A stretch of 64,000 nucleotides of DNA from M3007 sp044226205 (lineage in GTDB: Bacteria; Bacteroidota; Bacteroidia; Chitinophagales; Saprospiraceae), in the NCBI GenBank assembly GCA_044226205.1, contig JBGAHL010000028.1, forward strand, positions 8,762-72,761. The letters run 5' to 3'. The notes under the pieces were generated by a model. The model saw only the letters and a program-made list of their open reading frames with translations. It searched no databases and had not been told where the DNA came from. The translations under genes and the position numbers were made by a program. Below are positions 41,156 through 50,161 of this stretch, one piece after another; within the stretch, counting starts at the first letter, position 1, and each line of letters opens with the position of its first letter.

Positions 41156-43909
41156 ATGAGAAAACGACTCTTTACCCTCCTGTTTTTAAGCCTTGGTACG
41201 GCCGTCGCTGTCTGGGCTCAACCGACCAACGACGAATGTGACAACCCGATCGTCCTCACGGATGTAATCGATTATTGCAGCACGCCCGGGGCGTACACCA
41301 ATGCCGGCGCGACGCCGTCGAGCTACGGCCCGCCCCAATGCTGGAACGCCACAGGCAACGACGTCTGGTTTGCTTTCACCGCCCAGTTTACCGACATCAC
41401 CATCACCGTGCGGGGCGCTACCGCCAATGCGCCCGGCGGCACCCTCCAAAACCCGCAGGTAGCCCTCTACCTCGGCTCCTGCGGCGGCACCATCAACGAA
41501 CTGGAATGCAAAACAGCCCTGCCGGGCGCCAACATCGTGCAGGCCTACGAAGGCGGGATGTTTCCGGGGACGACCTATCTGATCCGCATTCAGGGGCTTG
41601 GCGGCGCCACAGGCACTTTTCAGCTTTGCCTGAACAATTACAACCCGCCCATCGAACCTACTTCCGACTGCCCGACCGCCGCCATTCTTTGCGATAAGTC
41701 GCCTTTTGTGGTGCAATCGGTGACCGGCGCGGGCAACGACATTTCCGAACTTAACGACGCCACCTGCTTTTTCAACGGCTCGCCGAGCAATTTCGAATCC
41801 AATTCCACCTGGTTTACCTGGACCTGCGCCGTGTCGGGCACGCTCACCTTCACGCTTAGCCCGCTGAACGTGACCGACGACCTCGACTTTGCCATTTACC
41901 GCCTGCCCAACGGCATCGGCAATTGTCAGGGCAAACAACTGCTGCGCTGCATGGCCTCGGGTACCGACCCCGTCGATTATCCCAACCCCTGCATGGGTCC
42001 TACCGGTCTGCTTGCCGGCGAATCGGACGTGTCCGAAGATGCGGGCTGCACCGACGTGGGCGACAATGCCTGGATCGCTCCGCTCGACATGGTGGCTGGC
42101 GAGACCTACGCCCTTTGCGTCAACAATTACAGCAACACGGGCAACGGGTTTTCCATCCAGTTTGGCGGTACGGGCGAGTTTTTGGGCCCGAATGCCGATT
42201 TTACGGCAGTGCCCACCGCTTTTTGCCTCGGCCAAACCGTCACCGTCACCGACGCTTCCACGTTTTCCCTCGGCGCCATCACCGGCTGGAAATGGAGCTT
42301 CGGCGCCAACGCAGTGCCCCTGACGGCCACCGGCCCCGGGCCCCACGACGTGGTGTTCAATACCCCCGGCACCCGCTCGATCGTACTGACGCTCGAAACC
42401 GACCTGGGCTGTCAGGTGACCGATATCGAAAGCGTGATCGTGTATCCCGATGTGCAGGTGGATACCATTTTTGCGGCGCCCGACTGCAACGGCGCCACCA
42501 ACGGCGGCATTACGATCAACAATATCCAGTCGGGCACCCCGCCCTACCTGTACAGCTGGGACAACGGCCCCTTTACCTCCGATAACACGCTGGACAACCT
42601 GGGCGTAGGTACCTACCACCTCGTGATCCGCGACGCCAACAACTGCGAAACGGAGTTCGATATTCCGCTGGAAGAACGCGTGCTCACCGCCGATGCGCAA
42701 GTGGACAAGCCCCTTTGTTTCGGCGACGACAACGGCGTCATCACGCTGATCGTCACCAATGGCAAACCGCCCGTCCAGTTCGACTGGGGCAGCGGCTACA
42801 TCCCCGACAACTCGCAAGGCGGCTTTGCCGCGGGCACCTACACGGTTCAGGCCGTGGATGCCACCCTTTGCGAAGGCACCTTTGAAGTAACGGTGGAAGA
42901 CAACCCGCCGCTCGCACTTGCCCTCGATACGATCGATATCAGCTGTTACGGGCTCGACGACGGCAGCGCCGTGGCCGACCCCTCGGGTGGCGTGGGCAAC
43001 TTCACCTACCAGTGGAGCGACAACCAAAGCACCCAGACCGCCGTCGGCTTCCCGCCCGGCCCCTACTCGGTCACCGTTACGGACGGCAATGGCTGCATCA
43101 TCACCGGCGATGTGCTGATCACCGAACCGCCCGAGCTTTTGCTCGACCTGCTCGACGTGGTCGACCTGCGTTGCAATGGCGTCCCAGAGGGCGAGATCCG
43201 TGTGGAAGGCGCCGGCGGCCGCCCGCCGTATCAGTTCAGTGCCGACGGCCTGAACTACGTGCCGACCGACACCCTAACAGGCCTGCTGGCCGGTCAGTAC
43301 TGGGCAAAAATCAGGGACGCTTCCGGCTGTATCGACTCCGTGGAAGCCGTACTGACCCAGCCTTTGCCGCTTATCGTGCTGGCCGAACCCGCCGACACGA
43401 CGCTCGAACTCGGCTTCTCGGTCTTTATTTCCACGACCACCTTCCCGACCGGCCGCCCCGTGGAATACCAGTGGACGCCGGCTTTCGGGCTCAATTGCAG
43501 CGACTGTGCCGAACCCTACGCGCAGGCTATTCAGGACCAGTTGTACGTCATTAAAATCACGGATGAAGATGATTGTATGGCATCCGACACGGTCATGATC
43601 AGGGTCAATAAAGACCGCCCGATTTACGCACCCAACGTGTTCGCGCCGGAAAAACCGGGGCTGAACGACCATTTCACCCTCTTCGGCGGACCCGCCGCCC
43701 AAAGTATTTTGCTGCTGCGGGTGTACGACCGCTGGGGCGCGCTCGTGTTCGAGGGGAAAGACCTCGACCTCGGCGAGCTGACCCAGGGCTGGGACGGCAC
43801 CTTCCGCGGCGATCCGGTCAACAACGGCGTGTTTACCTGGTATGCGCTCGTGCGTTTCGTCGACGAGGTGGAAATTCCGTACGAAGGCGACGTGACCGTA
43901 ATTCGATAG
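41156..43909 (+). CDS. Large adhesin-like protein with PKD-like and SprB-like repeats and T9SS type B sorting domain
   Basis: A 917-residue secreted protein. The signal peptide ends AVWAQ. Two tandem domains with NDECDNPIVL...NDVWFAFTA and ESNSTWFTW patterns lie at about 20-340. A PKD-like domain (ADFTAVPTAFCLGQTVTVTD, then WSFGAN) follows at about 348-430. Four to five SprB-like repeats (CNGATNGGITINNIQSGTPPY and similar) lie about 435-745. The C-terminal gliding-motility-associated (type B) domain starts IYAPNVFAP, with VYDRWGALVFEG and GVFTWYALVRF. It is probably exported by the T9SS to the cell surface. Its role may be adhesion or gliding, but no gliding machinery is nearby. Confidence 0.9.
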   Translation: MRKRLFTLLFLSLGTAVAVWAQPTNDECDNPIVLTDVIDYCSTPGAYTNAGATPSSYGPPQCWNATGNDVWFAFTAQFTDITITVRGATANAPGGTLQNPQVALYLGSCGGTINELECKTALPGANIVQAYEGGMFPGTTYLIRIQGLGGATGTFQLCLNNYNPPIEPTSDCPTAAILCDKSPFVVQSVTGAGNDISELNDATCFFNGSPSNFESNSTWFTWTCAVSGTLTFTLSPLNVTDDLDFAIYRLPNGIGNCQGKQLLRCMASGTDPVDYPNPCMGPTGLLAGESDVSEDAGCTDVGDNAWIAPLDMVAGETYALCVNNYSNTGNGFSIQFGGTGEFLGPNADFTAVPTAFCLGQTVTVTDASTFSLGAITGWKWSFGANAVPLTATGPGPHDVVFNTPGTRSIVLTLETDLGCQVTDIESVIVYPDVQVDTIFAAPDCNGATNGGITINNIQSGTPPYLYSWDNGPFTSDNTLDNLGVGTYHLVIRDANNCETEFDIPLEERVLTADAQVDKPLCFGDDNGVITLIVTNGKPPVQFDWGSGYIPDNSQGGFAAGTYTVQAVDATLCEGTFEVTVEDNPPLALALDTIDISCYGLDDGSAVADPSGGVGNFTYQWSDNQSTQTAVGFPPGPYSVTVTDGNGCIITGDVLITEPPELLLDLLDVVDLRCNGVPEGEIRVEGAGGRPPYQFSADGLNYVPTDTLTGLLAGQYWAKIRDASGCIDSVEAVLTQPLPLIVLAEPADTTLELGFSVFISTTTFPTGRPVEYQWTPAFGLNCSDCAEPYAQAIQDQLYVIKITDEDDCMASDTVMIRVNKDRPIYAPNVFAPEKPGLNDHFTLFGGPAAQSILLLRVYDRWGALVFEGKDLDLGELTQGWDGTFRGDPVNNGVFTWYALVRFVDEVEIPYEGDVTVIR

Positions 43910-43962
43910 GTCTGTTATCGATCGGCAACGCGGCCGCAAAATTTAATTTTAAATCGCGGCCA

Positions 43963-43995
43963 ACTGACGGGGTGACTCCAAGTCACCCCCTCAGT
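43963..43995. repeat. 34-bp palindrome, copy 3 (decayed)
   Basis: Same as the copy at 39124 but one base shorter in the loop and with one arm mismatch (CCCCCTCAG). The AT-rich segment and ATCGCGGCCA before it are shared with copy 2 in the same orientation, so the repeat unit is about 60 bp. Confidence 0.75.
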
Positions 43996-44048
43996 TTTGT
44001 TCAGACCAACGAGATTTAAGGCAAAAGCCAAATCTGCGGCAGCGCTTA

Positions 44049-44207
44049 GAGCATGTTGAGCTTTTCCTGCCGAGGCGAAAACGTGAAAATTTTATTTTCG
44101 GCAAGGCAAATTTCGCAGTCGGATGCGGGCGATCCGGCGAGAAATTTAACGCAGCAGAAAATAAAATTTTCCGTTTGCAGCCCGGCAAGGAAAAGATCAA
44201 CATGCTC
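44049..44207 (-). mobile_element. MITE-like element B (159 bp, inverted relative to A)
   Basis: Same length and near-identical sequence to element A, in the opposite orientation. Ends read GAGCATGTTGAGCTTTTCC and GGAAAAGATCAACATGCTC (one change). It is flanked by TTA on both sides (44046-44048 and 44208-44210), again a TNA duplication, here of a different triplet from A, which supports independent insertion. Confidence 0.8.
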
Positions 44208-44242
44208 TTAAACCTTTAAGGGGGATATTGGTCAAAAATTTC

Positions 44243-45763
44243 ATGAGAACATTCCTATCCTTCTTCCTGCTGTTTTCCTGCTTCTTTTCAAGCGCCCAGA
44301 ATCCCGGCGATCAGTTTTTTTCAGCATGGACGGTCCACGAAATCCGTTTTCAATTTTCCCAAACAGGGTATTGGGACAGCCTGAAAGCCAATTACCTGAC
44401 CGATACTTACATGAGCTGCGACGTGAGCATCGACGGACAATCTTACGCTACTTCGGGGGTGAAATTCAAGGGCAACTCCTCCTACAACAACCAGGGGAAA
44501 AAGAAACCCTTCCGCATCGATCTTGCCGAATTTGTGGACGACCAGTCGCACGACGGGCTGAAAAAAATGGTGCTCAACAACGGGTTTAAAGACCCCACCC
44601 TGCTGCGCGAACGCCTAGTGCTCGATTTCCTGCAGGCGCACGACATCGCTGCGCCACGCGCCAGTTTTGCCCGCCTGTACGTCAACGACCACTATTGGGG
44701 CCTGTACACGGTGGTGGAAGATGTGGGCAAGCCTTTTCTCGAACAACACTACGGCAACAAGGGCGGCAACCTCTTCAAAGGCGACCCCAAGGGCTCTCTG
44801 ACCTGGAAAGGCGCCCAACAAAGTCTTTACGAAACCGATTACGAACTCAAAACCAACGAAGACGAAAACGACTGGACCGACCTGATCCGCTTCATCGACG
44901 TGCTCAACAACACGCCTGCGGCCCAGTTGCCCGACAGCCTGGCCCAACACCTCGACCTCGACAGCTGGTTCGATTACTGGGCCACGCACAACCTGTTTGT
45001 CAACCTCGACAGCTACGTCGGCTCGGGGCACAATTACTACCTGTACCACAACACCGAAACCGACCGCTTCGAATGGATCACCTGGGACGTCAACGAGGCT
45101 TTCGGCACTTTTCAAATGGGTTTGCAGCCCAACGCCCTCAAAACCCTGCCTTTTACCCACATCCCCCAGCCGCCTCAACAGCGGCCGATGATGAACCGAA
45201 TGTTGCCCGATGCGAGCCTCAAACAAGCCTACGCAGACCACCTCTGCACCCTGCTGGCCGATTTTAGCAACGAAGCCTTCGACAGTCGTATCGATTCGCT
45301 GGCCGACCTCATCCGGCCCTATGTGTACGCCGATACCCTGAAATTTTACAGCAATGCCCAGTTTGAACAGAATATTTCGCAGGATATCAGCACCGCCGGG
45401 CCCGCCGGCGGAACCACCATTTTGGGCCTGAAACCTTTTATCGCCGCCCGGCGGACGGCTTTGTACCAACAACTCGCGGGATTCGGTTGCGCCGCCACGG
45501 AAACCGCCGAGGCTGCCTCCGGCGACGACCTGATCCGCCTGCTGCCCAACCCGGCCACCGACCGGGTCGTGATCGAAAGCGAGGGCCCGGCGCTGCAAAC
45601 CGCGAGCTTGTGGAGCGCCGATGGGCGCCGGCTGGCCGATTGGCGGTTTGACGGGCAGTTCAGCGTGGAGTTGCCGCTGAGCGATTATCCTGCCGGCATT
45701 TTTTACCTGGAAATCAAAAGCGGGAGCTCGGTACATTTACGGCGATTGTCAATCGTCCGCTAA
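44243..45763 (+). CDS. CotH-like kinase-family protein with T9SS C-terminal domain
   Basis: A 506-residue secreted protein. The signal peptide ends FFSSAQ. Residues about 20-400 match the CotH family: DVSIDGQSYATSGVKFKGNSSY, KKPFRIDLAEFVD, LRERLVLDFLQAHDIAAPRASF, YVNDHYWGLYTVVEDV and FEWITWDVNEAFGTF. CotH proteins are atypical protein kinases of spore coats; bacterial secreted relatives have an unknown role. The end (LIRLLPNPATDRVVI, then YPAGIFYLEIKSG) is a T9SS type A sorting domain. ATG at 44243 is chosen over a TTG at 44228. The TAA stop is part of MITE C's target duplication. Confidence 0.88.
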   Translation: MRTFLSFFLLFSCFFSSAQNPGDQFFSAWTVHEIRFQFSQTGYWDSLKANYLTDTYMSCDVSIDGQSYATSGVKFKGNSSYNNQGKKKPFRIDLAEFVDDQSHDGLKKMVLNNGFKDPTLLRERLVLDFLQAHDIAAPRASFARLYVNDHYWGLYTVVEDVGKPFLEQHYGNKGGNLFKGDPKGSLTWKGAQQSLYETDYELKTNEDENDWTDLIRFIDVLNNTPAAQLPDSLAQHLDLDSWFDYWATHNLFVNLDSYVGSGHNYYLYHNTETDRFEWITWDVNEAFGTFQMGLQPNALKTLPFTHIPQPPQQRPMMNRMLPDASLKQAYADHLCTLLADFSNEAFDSRIDSLADLIRPYVYADTLKFYSNAQFEQNISQDISTAGPAGGTTILGLKPFIAARRTALYQQLAGFGCAATETAEAASGDDLIRLLPNPATDRVVIESEGPALQTASLWSADGRRLADWRFDGQFSVELPLSDYPAGIFYLEIKSGSSVHLRRLSIVR

Positions 45764-45924
45764 GAGCATGTTCGGGATTTTCTCACCGGGTCAAAAACGG
45801 TTCTTTTTTCGCCATTTTTTACCTTTTTTCAGTCACAGAACCTCGGCTATGCTCCTTCAAAAACGCCAAAACTGACAAAAAAAGCACTCGTTTTTGCCTC
45901 CGGCAGAAAATCCCGAACATGCTC
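45764..45924 (+). mobile_element. MITE-like element C (161 bp, different core)
   Basis: Ends GAGCATGTTCGGGATTTTCT (45764-45783) and the exact complement (45905-45924), flanked by TAA on both sides (45761-45763 and 45925-45927). The outer nine bases equal those of A and B, but the interior differs, so it is a second subfamily. It fills the whole gap between the CotH-like stop codon and the next ATG at 45928. Confidence 0.78.
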
Positions 45925-45927
45925 TAA

Positions 45928-47241
45928 ATGCCGTATCGAAACGCCCCGCTGCATCCTTTTTTGCGACTCATTTATGCCTGGCTGCGCTACACCGCCAAGC
46001 TGGGTATCCTGATTTTTTACCGCCGCCGGCTCTTGCTGGGCCGCGAGCACCTTCGCTTCGACGGCCCGGCCATCGTCATCGTCAACCACCCCAACACCCT
46101 CATGGATGTGCTGGTGCCCGGGGTGCATATCCGGCAGGAAATGTTCTTTTTGGCCAATTACGGGTTGTTCAAAAACTCCGTGTCCGGCTGGTTGCTCCGT
46201 CGCCTGTTTTGCATACCCGTGAAGCGCCGCGAAGACGTGGCGGAAGGCGAGGCCCGCGATCTGGACGCGACTTTTGAGCAATGCTATCGCCACCTCGAAA
46301 AAAACGGCGTCCTGTTTATCGCCGCCGAAGGCACCAGCTGGATGAACCGTTTTGTGCGACCGCTGAAAACGGGCGCGGCGCGGATCGGCTTCGGGACGGA
46401 AGCGCGCAACGACTGGCAGGCGGGGGTGAAAATCATCCCGATCGGTTTGTCGTACCCCGCGCCCAATTTGTTTCGAAGCACCTCGGTGGTGCAGGTCGGC
46501 GCTCCCGTCTGGCTGCGCGATTTTAGGGAGGCGTGGCAAAAAGACCACGAATCGGCGGTGGACGGACTGACGCACTTTTTGGAAGAACAACTAAAAAGCC
46601 TCACGATCCACACCCGCGATGAGGCTGGCGAACTGCTGACCGGCCGCCTTGAAACCCTCTTGCACAACAGCCGCCCCCTGCCTTTGAAGGAGGATTTTTA
46701 CCGCAGCCAGGCGCTCACCCGCGATTTGCTCGACGATGCGCCCCTCACCGCCCAAACCGACGCGTATTTCGATGCCCTGGGCCGCGTGGGGCTGCAGGAT
46801 GCCGGCCTCGTGGCCGCTGCCCGCCCGAATGCGGGACTTGCCCTGCTGGCCCGTGGCGCCGTGTTGCTTGCCGGTTTGCCGTTTTTCGCGGCGGGTTATC
46901 TGTTCTGGTTTTTGCCCTGCTGGCTGCCGGCTTTCCTCAACCGCAAGATGAACCTGTACATCGGGTACAGCTCCACTGTGAAAATACTGACTGGCCTCTT
47001 CACCTTTCCGCTCGCGCTTTGGGGCGCGTACAAGGGATTGAAACTGTTGTTGCCGGGCGCGTGGTTGGCCTTTGCCGCCTTGCTGACGGCCTTCCCGCTC
47101 GGTCTGCTGGCGGAGCGCTGGCTCGATGCCGCCCGCCAGTATGGATACGGACGAAAGGCGCGCGCCTTTGCCCGCCGCCAGCCCGGGCTGTTCAGCCAAC
47201 TGCTTCGCGACAGGGAGGCCATCCTGGCCCGCCTGCCTTGA
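45928..47241 (+). CDS. Lysophospholipid acyltransferase family protein (PlsC-like)
   Basis: A 437-residue membrane protein. The acyltransferase motif NHPNTLMD (H-x4-D, about 52-59) and the EGTSWMNRFVRPLKTGAARIG block (about 133-153) identify the 1-acylglycerol-3-phosphate acyltransferase superfamily. The C-terminal half has hydrophobic segments near residues 305-335 and 350-400 beyond the catalytic domain. Its ATG directly follows the TAA duplication of MITE C, so its original upstream sequence has been displaced by the insertion. Substrate is not known. Confidence 0.87.
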   Translation: MPYRNAPLHPFLRLIYAWLRYTAKLGILIFYRRRLLLGREHLRFDGPAIVIVNHPNTLMDVLVPGVHIRQEMFFLANYGLFKNSVSGWLLRRLFCIPVKRREDVAEGEARDLDATFEQCYRHLEKNGVLFIAAEGTSWMNRFVRPLKTGAARIGFGTEARNDWQAGVKIIPIGLSYPAPNLFRSTSVVQVGAPVWLRDFREAWQKDHESAVDGLTHFLEEQLKSLTIHTRDEAGELLTGRLETLLHNSRPLPLKEDFYRSQALTRDLLDDAPLTAQTDAYFDALGRVGLQDAGLVAAARPNAGLALLARGAVLLAGLPFFAAGYLFWFLPCWLPAFLNRKMNLYIGYSSTVKILTGLFTFPLALWGAYKGLKLLLPGAWLAFAALLTAFPLGLLAERWLDAARQYGYGRKARAFARRQPGLFSQLLRDREAILARLP

Positions 47242-47288
47242 AGACCGGTTTTGTTTTACCCAAATTTTAAACTTTCAACACGGCAACC

Positions 47289-48470
47289 TTGAACACAGAC
47301 CTGCTCTCCCGACTTCGTGCCGACACGCCCGGCTGCGCCGCTCGTATTCATTTTAACAATGCCGGGGCTGCCCTTCCGCCCCGGCCGGTCGTGCAGGCCA
47401 TGCACGAGTACCTCGACCTCGAAGCGCAGATTGGCGGCTACGAAGCGGCCGACCTGCGCGCCGCCGAAGTGGCCGGTTTTTACACCGCCGTGGCGCAAAT
47501 GCTGGGCGCCGACCCTCGAAATATTGCTTTTTCCGGCAGCGCGACCGATGCCTACGCCCGTGCGCTGAGCGCCGTGCCCTTGAAGGCGGGCGACGTGGTG
47601 CTCATCACGGAAAACGATTACGTGTCCAACCAGATCGCTTTTTTGTCGCTGCAAAAACGACAGGGCATCCGGGTTTTGCGCGCTGCCGATACGCCGGAAG
47701 GCGGAGTTGACGTGGCCGATATGGAGCGTTTGATAAAAATGCACCGCCCGGCGCTGCTGGCCGTGACGCACGTGCCGACCAACAGCGGTCTGGTGCAGCC
47801 CGTGGAGGCGGTCGGTCGTTTGTGCAGGGCCGAAGGCATCTGGTACCTGGTGGATGCCTGCCAGTCGGCCGGACAAATGCCGCTCGACGTGACGCGGATC
47901 GGCTGCGATTTTCTGGCGGCCACCCTGCGGAAATTCCTGCGCGGACCACGCGGCGCGGGCTTTCTCTACGTGTCCGACCGCGCCCTTGATGCTGGCCTCG
48001 AAATGCTGCTCCCCGATATGCGGGGCGCCAACTGGACCGGCCCCGACGAATACGTGGCCCTGCCCGACGCCCGTCGGTACGAATACTGGGAAATGTCGCC
48101 CGCTCTCTTGCTCGGCAGCAAGGCGGCCGTCGAGTACGCCCTGGCGCTGGGGCTCGATGCCATACAGCAGCGCGTCGGCAGGCTGGCCGAACTCACCCGC
48201 CGGATGCTGGGCGAACTGCCCGGTCTGCGGGTGCTCGACCGCGGCGCTTCCCTGTGCGGCATCGTGACGGCCTGGCACGCCGACTGGCAGCCGCAAGCCT
48301 TGCTTCGTTATCTGGCGGATCAAGGAATCAACGGACGTATCACCACGATCGGGTCGGCGCAGCTGGATTTTTCCAAAAAAGGCGTGAGCTGGGCGCTGCG
48401 CATTTCGCCGCATTACTACAATACCGAGGAAGAAATAGCCGCTTTGGGCGAAGCCTTACGCCGCTTGTGA
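47289..48470 (+). CDS. PLP-dependent aminotransferase class V family protein
   Basis: A 393-residue enzyme of the NifS/isopenicillin-epimerase-like fold. HFNNAGAALPPRPVV opens the fold, FSGSATDAYARAL covers the cofactor phosphate site, VDACQSAGQMPLDV holds the Asp that binds PLP, and TLRKFLRGPRGAGFLYV holds the Schiff-base Lys. Residues around HYYNTEEEIAALGEAL end the domain. The start is a TTG at 47289, since the next ATG lies inside the fold. Whether it is a desulfurase, an epimerase or an aminotransferase cannot be told. Its last 15 bp overlap the convergent kinase gene. Confidence 0.82.
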   Translation: MNTDLLSRLRADTPGCAARIHFNNAGAALPPRPVVQAMHEYLDLEAQIGGYEAADLRAAEVAGFYTAVAQMLGADPRNIAFSGSATDAYARALSAVPLKAGDVVLITENDYVSNQIAFLSLQKRQGIRVLRAADTPEGGVDVADMERLIKMHRPALLAVTHVPTNSGLVQPVEAVGRLCRAEGIWYLVDACQSAGQMPLDVTRIGCDFLAATLRKFLRGPRGAGFLYVSDRALDAGLEMLLPDMRGANWTGPDEYVALPDARRYEYWEMSPALLLGSKAAVEYALALGLDAIQQRVGRLAELTRRMLGELPGLRVLDRGASLCGIVTAWHADWQPQALLRYLADQGINGRITTIGSAQLDFSKKGVSWALRISPHYYNTEEEIAALGEALRRL

Positions 48471-49973
48471 AGGCGCGGCCAGGGGCAAGACGAGGGTGAA
48501 TGTGCTTCCCTGACCTTCGACGCTTTCCAGTTCCATGTGTCCGCCGTGCAGGCGGGCTACTTCCTGCGCGTAACTGAGGCCCAGACCGTGGCCTTTCACG
48601 TCGTGCGTACTGCCCCGGGCGGGTACGCGGAAAAATTTTTCAAAAACCTTGTCCTGATATGCCGCCGGGATGCCGGGGCCATTGTCGCGCACATGGAGTC
48701 GCGCCCATCCGGCAGAGGCCTGCAGCCCGACCTCGACCCGTGGCTGGCCGGGGGCGTATTTCAGTGCGTTGTCGAGCAGGTTGAATACTACGCTCGACAG
48801 GTGCATGCGGTCGCCGCGCACGGTAAAATCCTGCCCTGCTGCCGCTTGAAACAGGATTTGGGCGCCCCGGCGCTCGGCCTGAAGCCGCAGGGCGCCGAGC
48901 ACGGGTTCCACCACGTCCGCCAGATTGAGGTTTTCCATACGCATGCGGGGTTCCTGTTGTTCGAACATGGACAGGCGCAGCACCTTGTCGACCAGCAGCG
49001 AGAGGCGTTCGAGTTCGAGTTTGGAGATGTCGAGGTATTCGCGGCTGCGGACCGGGTCGCGCCGGGCGTCGAAATCGCTGAGGGCTTCGAGGGCCACGCC
49101 CACGGTCGTGATCGGCGTTTTGAGTTCGTGGGTGATGTTGGCGATGAAATCGTTTTTCAGTTTGGCGAGCCGTTGCTGGCGCCGCAGGTTTTTCCAGATG
49201 ACCCAAAATGCCGTGGCGGTGATGCCGAACAACAGCAGGGAAAACAGTCCGTAGGGCAGGGTTTTTTGAAAAATATAGGTTTTGTAATCGGGGAATGTGG
49301 CGAGGTAGGCGGTATGCGTCAGCAGGCCGGCATGCGCCGGGAGGGTGCCGAAAAGGGTGCTGTCGGGTAGTTCCCGGTCGTCCATGCGGACCAGTTCGAA
49401 GCGAGCAGGCAAGCCGGCGGCCGTAAGTCGCTCGGTGAAGTGTGTGCGCAGTTCGTTTTCATCGAGGGAGTCCTGTTCGAGTTTAAAGACGAACTGTTCC
49501 TTGTCGCCGGGTTTCTGGTCGTAGTGCACACGCCGCACAATGCGGTCGATTTCCGGGATGGGGCCGGGACCTTCCTCGGTATCTTTTACCGTGGAGATAA
49601 AAATCTGAACCTCGCTGGCACTGCTTTTTTTGCCCGATTCGAATTGAAAACTGGCGGAGTCGCTCTTGAAAAACGCCCGGGTTTTGGGCCGTATTTGCAT
49701 GCTGCGCGGAAGGGCGCCCATCATGATCGGCGGCACAGGGAAGTCGAGGCTGTCGGGCGAAACGCCGTTGCGGCGCATGGCGCGCCGGGTAAGCGAATCC
49801 TGGAGGGTGATGACCGTCCGCTGAAACACGTTGTCCGCCTCCTGCCGGTAGGCTTCTTTTTGTTCTTCCCAGACCTTGTGCAACCAAAACGCCTGAAACA
49901 CTGCGAGCAGCGCCAGGCTGCTCACAATCAGCGCAATGAATCGGGCGGTCCCGAGGCGGTTATTTTTTGGCAT
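48456..49973 (-). CDS. Sensor histidine kinase
   Basis: A 505-residue membrane kinase with two transmembrane helices (about 10-32 and 242-262) enclosing a periplasmic sensor of about 210 residues. HisKA carries the phosphorylated His in ITHELKTPITTVG (about 287), and the HATPase domain has FNLLDNALKYAP, RDNGPGIP and KGHGLGLSYAQEV. No response regulator lies beside it in the window, so it acts with a distant partner or one outside. It is divergent from a GLPGLI-family gene, a possible target. Confidence 0.92.
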   Translation of the reverse strand: MPKNNRLGTARFIALIVSSLALLAVFQAFWLHKVWEEQKEAYRQEADNVFQRTVITLQDSLTRRAMRRNGVSPDSLDFPVPPIMMGALPRSMQIRPKTRAFFKSDSASFQFESGKKSSASEVQIFISTVKDTEEGPGPIPEIDRIVRRVHYDQKPGDKEQFVFKLEQDSLDENELRTHFTERLTAAGLPARFELVRMDDRELPDSTLFGTLPAHAGLLTHTAYLATFPDYKTYIFQKTLPYGLFSLLLFGITATAFWVIWKNLRRQQRLAKLKNDFIANITHELKTPITTVGVALEALSDFDARRDPVRSREYLDISKLELERLSLLVDKVLRLSMFEQQEPRMRMENLNLADVVEPVLGALRLQAERRGAQILFQAAAGQDFTVRGDRMHLSSVVFNLLDNALKYAPGQPRVEVGLQASAGWARLHVRDNGPGIPAAYQDKVFEKFFRVPARGSTHDVKGHGLGLSYAQEVARLHGGHMELESVEGQGSTFTLVLPLAAPSQAA

Positions 49974-50161
49974 GGCACAAAAATACCCCCTTTTGACGGG
50001 CCTGCGCGGTGGGCTTAACCTTAATTAACCTAATAGCAAGGTCGATTAACCTGCGGCGCTCCGGGGCTGCCCTTTCTTTGCCCTTGAAAAGCGCAACCAG
50101 CCGGACAGGTCATTAAAAGTTGTGCTGTTATTTTTGATAAAAAACTAAAAATCAGATTTTT

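Noticed and set aside
41186..43027. 613-codon minus-strand frame
   Set aside because: Antisense to the T9SS type B adhesin, whose repeats and sorting domain are clear. Composition is typical of a GC-rich shadow frame.
43991..44203. 70-codon frame inside MITE B, similar to a frame in MITE A
   Set aside because: The similarity reflects the repeated palindromic DNA. The frame has no start context and no use in element C.
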